From: Geomonas anaerohicana | GTDB lineage: Bacteria; Desulfobacterota; Desulfuromonadia; Geobacterales; Geobacteraceae | Direction of reading: 5' to 3' | DNA: 64,000 nucleotides | NCBI RefSeq assembly: GCF_016458305.1 | Contig: NZ_JAEMHL010000006.1 | Span: 124,001-188,000 of the forward strand | Shown: positions 60,381 through 64,000 of the stretch, piece by piece | Layout of the letters: every line of letters starts with the position of its first letter | Numbering within the stretch: the stretch's first letter is position 1 | The notes under the pieces: generated by a model | Databases searched by the model: none | What the model saw: the letters and a program-made list of their open reading frames with translations, nothing else | Told to the model about the DNA's origin: nothing | Translations under genes and position numbers: made by a program

Positions 60381-61339
60381 GATACCTTCCGGCAGCGCAC
60401 CAGGTGTCCCGGCGCCACCTCCCTCATCTGGATGGTTTCCCTGCTGCAGGCGTCGTCGCCGATGGGGCAGCGCTCCCGGAACGGGCAGCCGGCCAGGTCG
60501 CCGCGCAGGTCGGGGACACCGCCGGCGAAGGTGGCCAGCTTCTCGCCGGGCGTGCCGAACTCGGGGAGCGAGGCGAGCAGCCCCTTGGTGTAGGGGTGCA
60601 AGGGGTTGGCGAACAGCTCCGCGGTGGCGGCGCTCTCCACGATCTCGCCGGCGTACATGATGGCGGTCCGGTGGGCGCGCTCGGCCACGATGCCGAGGTT
60701 GTGGGTGATCAGGATCAGGCCCATCTGCTTTTCCGCCATGAGCCGGTCCAAAAGTTCCAGTATCTGCGCCTGGATGGTCACGTCGAGCGCCGTGGTCGGC
60801 TCGTCGGCGATGACCAGTTCCGGGCCGCAGGCAAGCGCCATGGCGATCATGACGCGCTGGCGCATCCCACCGGAAAGCTGGTGCGGGTAGTCCTTGACCC
60901 GGTCCGTGGCAGCGGGGATGCCGACCTGGGTCAACAGCTCGACCGCTTCGCGCTCGGCGCCCTGTGCGCTGAGGCCGCGGTGGATCCTGAGCCCCTCGGC
61001 GACCTGGAAGCCGACGGTAAAGACCGGGTTCAGCGAGGTCATCGGGTCCTGGAACACCATGGCGATCCGGTTGCCGCGGATCTCGCGCATGCGCTCCTCG
61101 GAGAGTGCCAACAGGTCCTCGCCCTTGAAGCGGATGGAGCCTGCGACGATGCGGCCCGGCGGGGGGACCAGCCTCAATACCGAGGCGGCCGTGATGCTCT
61201 TGCCGCAGCCGGACTCGCCCACCAGGGCCAGCGTCTCGCCCGGCTCGACGGTCAGGTCGACCCCGCGCACGGCCTTCAGTACGCCGCTCTTCAGGCGGAA
61301 TTCGGTACGCAGTCCTGTGATCTCTAGAAGTGCCGGCAC
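60377..61339 (-). CDS. dppD: Peptide ABC transporter ATP-binding protein (DppD/OppD type)
   Basis: A 320-residue ATPase, the partner of the gene above. Walker A is [15 protein letters not shown] (about residues 37-51), Q-loop [11 protein letters not shown], signature [15 protein letters not shown], Walker [15 protein letters not shown], and a [14 protein letters not shown] tail. I chose the GTG at 61339, five bases after GGGAG; a GTG at 61369 is in frame but has no ribosome site. A terminator ends the preceding gene just upstream, so this pair is probably its own unit. Confidence 0.9.
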   Translation of the reverse strand: MPALLEITGLRTEFRLKSGVLKAVRGVDLTVEPGETLALVGESGCGKSITAASVLRLVPPPGRIVAGSIRFKGEDLLALSEERMREIRGNRIAMVFQDPMTSLNPVFTVGFQVAEGLRIHRGLSAQGAEREAVELLTQVGIPAATDRVKDYPHQLSGGMRQRVMIAMALACGPELVIADEPTTALDVTIQAQILELLDRLMAEKQMGLILITHNLGIVAERAHRTAIMYAGEIVESAATAELFANPLHPYTKGLLASLPEFGTPGEKLATFAGGVPDLRGDLAGCPFRERCPIGDDACSRETIQMREVAPGHLVRCRKVS

Positions 61340-61366
61340 AAGGGCTCCCGGTGCCCGCGAGGGGCA

Positions 61367-61399
61367 CAAAAAGGCGCGGACCGGCTCTGCCGGCCGCGC
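61367..61399 (-). terminator. Terminator of the HD-GYP gene
   Basis: On the minus strand GCGCGG-CCGGC pairs with GCCGG-TCCGCGC across a three-base loop, followed by CTTTTT. It lies 31 bases beyond the HD-GYP stop codon. Confidence 0.8.
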
Positions 61400-61430
61400 T
61401 ACAAAGTTTTATCTTATACCATTATTTGAA

Positions 61431-63542
61431 TTACTGGGCAATGAAGGAGTGAGATGCGTTACCGCTCTTCTGCGGGGTGGGGACCACGTGCAGCCCCGGG
61501 TATTCCTCGCGCTGCGGCAGGAAATTGGGCGTCTTCAGGAGCTTGATGAAGATGGGAACCAGTTCCGGGTCGAACTGGGTGCCGGCGTTCTCGGCCAGCT
61601 CCTGGATGGCAACCTCGAGCTTGAGCGCCTTGCGGTAGGGGCGGTCCGAGGTCATGGCGTCGAAGCTGTCCGCGATGGCGAGGATGCGGGACTCCAACAG
61701 GAGTTCCTGCCCGGTCAGGCGGTTGGGGTAGCCTTTGCCGTCGTAGCGCTCGTGGTGCTGACCGATGCACAGGCGCACGTCGTGCAGGAACTCGATCGGC
61801 TCCAGGATCTTCATGCCGATGGTGGGGTGCTGCTGCAGCTCGGCCACGTCGTCCCGGGTGAGGGTCGCCTCCTTGTGCAGCAGGGAAAGGTCGATGCCGA
61901 TCTTGCCGATGTCGTGCAGGATGGCGGCGCGCTCGATCACCTTGAGGCGGTTGGCGGGGAGCTCGAGTTTTCTGGCCAGGGCCAGCGAGAAGCGGGTAAC
62001 GCGCTCGGAATGGCCGCGGGTGTAGCTGTCGGACGCCTCGATGGCGGAGACCAGGGCCTGGATCGTGTTCAGGTAGGTCTTCTGCTGCTCGTCGTAGAGC
62101 ATGGCGTTCTTGATGGCGATGGAAGCCTGGGCCGCGATGGTGGACAGGAGTTCCAGCTCCTCGTGGTTGTAAACCGTGTTGTTGAGCTTGTTGACCACGG
62201 TGAGGGTGCCGATGATCTCGTCCTTCACCATGAGCGGCGCGCAGATCAGGGTCTTTCTCTCGAAGCCCAGCGGGCTGACGCGGTCGAATTCGGGGGTCTG
62301 GGCGATGTCGGCGATCAAAAGCGGCTTGCTGTTCTGAATGACCCAGCTGGAAACGCTGGAGGGCTTCATGGGGACGCGCAGGTGCTGCGGGTTCGGGTCG
62401 CGGTAGCCGACCAGGTTGGTGACGCGCAGTTCGCCGTGTCCGGCGTCGTACAGGACCACGTAGCCGACCTGGGCCTGCAGCGTGTCCATGGTGGTCTTCA
62501 CCACCAGCCGGTACAGGTCCTCCACCTCGATGATGGAGTTGATGGCCAGCCCGAGGCGGTACAGGGTGGAGAGCTTGGCGACCGCTTTTTCCAGGTTGGT
62601 GTTCTTGTCTTCCAGTTCACCGGCCAGGTCGGCGATCTTGTAGTTGGCCTCCTCGATCTCCTCGATGCGCTCCTCGAGGGTCACGTTGAGGTTTTCTATC
62701 TCACGGATCTGCTCTTCGAGGCGGCCGTTCATCAGGTGGGTCTCGCGGTGGTGCGCCAGCTTTTCCTGGGCCCGGGCCAGTTCGCGCTCGTGTTTTACGG
62801 TCGACTCCATCAGGTTGGCGATGGTGCCGACCATGTGGTTGAAGCTGTTGCCCAGCGAGCGCATCTCGCGGCTGGAGGTGAGGTTGATCTCCTGGGAGAA
62901 GTCCCCTTGCTCCACCTTCTCCATGTAGCGCATCAGCTTGCGCAGGGGGTGCTCCACGTAGATGACCAGGAAGGTGAATATGGTAGCAACCGTCAGCAGG
63001 ACCAGGAGGATGGCGGAGAAGATGGCGATCTCGCGTTCGCGGGAGATGAAACCGTTCATGTAGCCGAGGGAGAGCTTGATCTCGAGCAGACCCAGGGTCT
63101 CATTGCGGGCGGGGTGACACTTATAGCATTGCGGCGCGTTGAAGATGCGTGCGTAAGAGAGGAAGACACCCTCTTCGGGGAGCAGGGAGAGGTTGCGGTT
63201 GGGGAGCTTGCTGCGGCCCTGTTCCGGGACCTGCTTGCCGATCTCGTCGCGGTCTGCGGAATTGAGGATCTTGCCTTCCGCGTCAACGATCCGGATGGAC
63301 TTGACGAACTCGCGGGATTTGATCCGGGCGAAGATGTTGGCCACCTCGTCCGAGCGGCCGGAAAGCATGGCGTTGGCGACGGAACTCTTGATAGTCTCGA
63401 TCAGGACCGAGGTGTTCCGGTTGGCAATCTCGTGCAACATCTCCTTTTGCTGCCTGTAGTTATGATAGGCAACGGTGGAGATGACGATGACCAGGATCGC
63501 GGTGACCAGGGTGAGGATTTTGATCTTCAGGGAGACGCGCAT
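61431..63542 (-). CDS. HD-GYP phosphodiesterase with periplasmic haem-c sensor
   Basis: A 703-residue membrane protein. Helices at about residues 8-25 and 171-195 enclose a periplasmic sensor domain with a covalent haem site CYKCH (residues 139-143), as in the haem-PAS sensors of Geobacter GSU0582/GSU0935. A HAMP linker, coiled coil, GAF domain (about 330-490) and HD-GYP domain follow. The HD-GYP site is intact: AAILHDIGKIGI and HHERYDGKGYPNR. These hydrolyse c-di-GMP, so a redox signal in the periplasm may lower c-di-GMP. The ATG at 63542 has GGAG upstream; it matches the helix start. Confidence 0.88.
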   Translation of the reverse strand: MRVSLKIKILTLVTAILVIVISTVAYHNYRQQKEMLHEIANRNTSVLIETIKSSVANAMLSGRSDEVANIFARIKSREFVKSIRIVDAEGKILNSADRDEIGKQVPEQGRSKLPNRNLSLLPEEGVFLSYARIFNAPQCYKCHPARNETLGLLEIKLSLGYMNGFISREREIAIFSAILLVLLTVATIFTFLVIYVEHPLRKLMRYMEKVEQGDFSQEINLTSSREMRSLGNSFNHMVGTIANLMESTVKHERELARAQEKLAHHRETHLMNGRLEEQIREIENLNVTLEERIEEIEEANYKIADLAGELEDKNTNLEKAVAKLSTLYRLGLAINSIIEVEDLYRLVVKTTMDTLQAQVGYVVLYDAGHGELRVTNLVGYRDPNPQHLRVPMKPSSVSSWVIQNSKPLLIADIAQTPEFDRVSPLGFERKTLICAPLMVKDEIIGTLTVVNKLNNTVYNHEELELLSTIAAQASIAIKNAMLYDEQQKTYLNTIQALVSAIEASDSYTRGHSERVTRFSLALARKLELPANRLKVIERAAILHDIGKIGIDLSLLHKEATLTRDDVAELQQHPTIGMKILEPIEFLHDVRLCIGQHHERYDGKGYPNRLTGQELLLESRILAIADSFDAMTSDRPYRKALKLEVAIQELAENAGTQFDPELVPIFIKLLKTPNFLPQREEYPGLHVVPTPQKSGNASHSFIAQ

Positions 63543-63592
63543 ACAGCTCCGAACGGTGGTGCAGATCACGCTAAATGACTATGTCCAACAGC

Positions 63593-63621
63593 GATATAGC
63601 CTTTTTTTGTACTTCTGGCAA
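63593..63621 (-). promoter_or_regulatory. Sigma-70 promoter of the HD-GYP gene
   Basis: On the minus strand TTGCCA and TATATC are separated by 17 bases, 50 bases before the start codon. Confidence 0.6.
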
Positions 63622-63809
63622 CACTTATTTGGGATTTCCAGTTCCGCTTCGCTGCCGTCAAACCTACTGATCTCGACATCTTAGCTTTACCGGTTACTGC
63701 CGGACCCCACAGGTGACGACCCTGTGAACTCCAGACTTAATGAGAAAGAAAGCAAATCGCTTGCCAACTCATTAAACTGAAAACCCTCTGATTAGAGCCA
63801 CAAAATTAT
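63622..63809. other. Divergent gene-free region with nested inverted repeats
   Basis: Between the two divergent promoters I see no gene. Four hairpins occur in a row: CCGG-loop-CCGG near 63690, CACAGG/CCTGTG near 63708-63726, AGCAA/TTGCT-like near 63752-63764, the last nested inside TTAATGAG/CTCATTAA at about 63737-63777. It could be a structured RNA or an operator region. Confidence 0.45.
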
Positions 63810-63839
63810 TGACTTTACGGACGGTTCCATGGTTTATAT
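63810..63839 (+). promoter_or_regulatory. Possible promoter of the SpoIID-like gene
   Basis: TTGACT and TTTATA separated by 18 bases, 46 bases before the start codon. Confidence 0.45.
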
Positions 63840-63885
63840 CTAAGGCTTTTGCGGGGACAGTTAAACCCATGTGTAAATGGAATTG

Positions 63886-64000
63886 ATGAGCTGCTTCAGG
63901 ACGTTGATCATATTACTCATCTGCCTCGCCGCCGGGGGTAGTGCCGCGGCGATGCGGCCGGAGATGGTGCGGGTGGCCCTGTTCAAGGGGGCGGAAACCC
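63886..64000 (+). CDS. SpoIID/LytB-type protein (3' partial)
   Basis: Only the first 38 codons are in the window. A signal peptide (MSCFRTLIILLICLAAGGSA) is followed by MRPEMVRVALFKGAET, which resembles the first strand of SpoIID/LytB domain proteins (secreted peptidoglycan-active enzymes). The fragment is too short to be certain. The ribosome site is weak, and a TTG at 63883 is an alternative start. Confidence 0.5.
   Translation, partial: MSCFRTLIILLICLAAGGSAAAMRPEMVRVALFKGAET

Noticed and set aside
60894-63578. An 894-codon open frame on the plus strand
   Set aside because: It is opposite the HD-GYP and dppD genes; the minus-strand proteins have clear catalytic motifs.

Overview
The window reads as one continuous piece of a GC-rich chromosome from a Geobacter-type bacterium (Geobacterales; Geomonas or Citrifermentans would fit). 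The grounds are a multihaem c-type cytochrome, a signalling protein with a periplasmic haem-c motif, many hybrid histidine kinases and cyclic-dinucleotide enzymes, and dense families of GC-rich palindromic intergenic repeats. The species is inferred from gene content, not proven. I found no rRNA, tRNA, CRISPR array, transposase or phage genes.

Layout. 1-2.7 kb: two hybrid signalling proteins. 3.1-5.5 kb: a ten-haem cytochrome with a chitobiase-like beta domain, then a small secreted protein. 5.8-13.2 kb (minus strand): a short-chain dehydrogenase, a very large secreted metalloprotease-like/beta-propeller/outer-membrane-barrel fusion, a DUF4139 protein, a diadenylate-cyclase-like protein and a VOC protein. 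13.5-17.5 kb (plus): an unrecognised protein, an SLC13 transporter and an Rrf2 regulator in one operon, then a PfkB sugar kinase carrying a palindromic repeat inside its reading frame. 17.5-22.1 kb (minus): two transporters, a lipoprotein and a CHASE3-GAF-GGDEF diguanylate cyclase. 22.2-33.4 kb: two SNF2 helicases facing outwards around agmatine deiminase, N-carbamoylputrescine amidase (agmatine to putrescine) and NudC.

33.5-37.4 kb: an RsbW-like kinase, SfsA, a zinc-cluster protein and RmlA/RmlC-like sugar nucleotide genes. 37.5-42.0 kb: the cell-shape operon mreC-mreD-mrdA-rodA, without mreB in front. 42.1-49.3 kb: a tRNA-queuosine mannosyltransferase-type protein, an overlooked 50-residue zinc ribbon, an AmrS-type radical SAM enzyme overlapping a histidine kinase, then plsC, rnhA, an HNH nuclease, a HAD phosphatase, a TPR protein and a VOC protein. 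49.6-54.4 kb (minus): pfkA, rarA and glgP. 54.6-59.0 kb (plus): nadK, recN, a short ArgA-like acetyltransferase and pmbA. 59.0-63.5 kb (minus): an ArsR regulator, dppF/dppD-type ATPases and a haem-motif HD-GYP protein. The window ends inside a SpoIID/LytB-like gene.

Themes: cyclic-dinucleotide signalling (GGDEF, HD-GYP and DAC-like proteins), envelope building, polyamine and glycogen metabolism, and at least six families of short palindromic repeats. The strongest leads are the DAC-like protein with a divergent DGL motif, the palindrome read in frame inside the sugar kinase, the uncharacterised transporter operon at 13.5-16.3 kb, the periplasmic haem-motif HD-GYP protein, and the bacterial QTMAN homologue.
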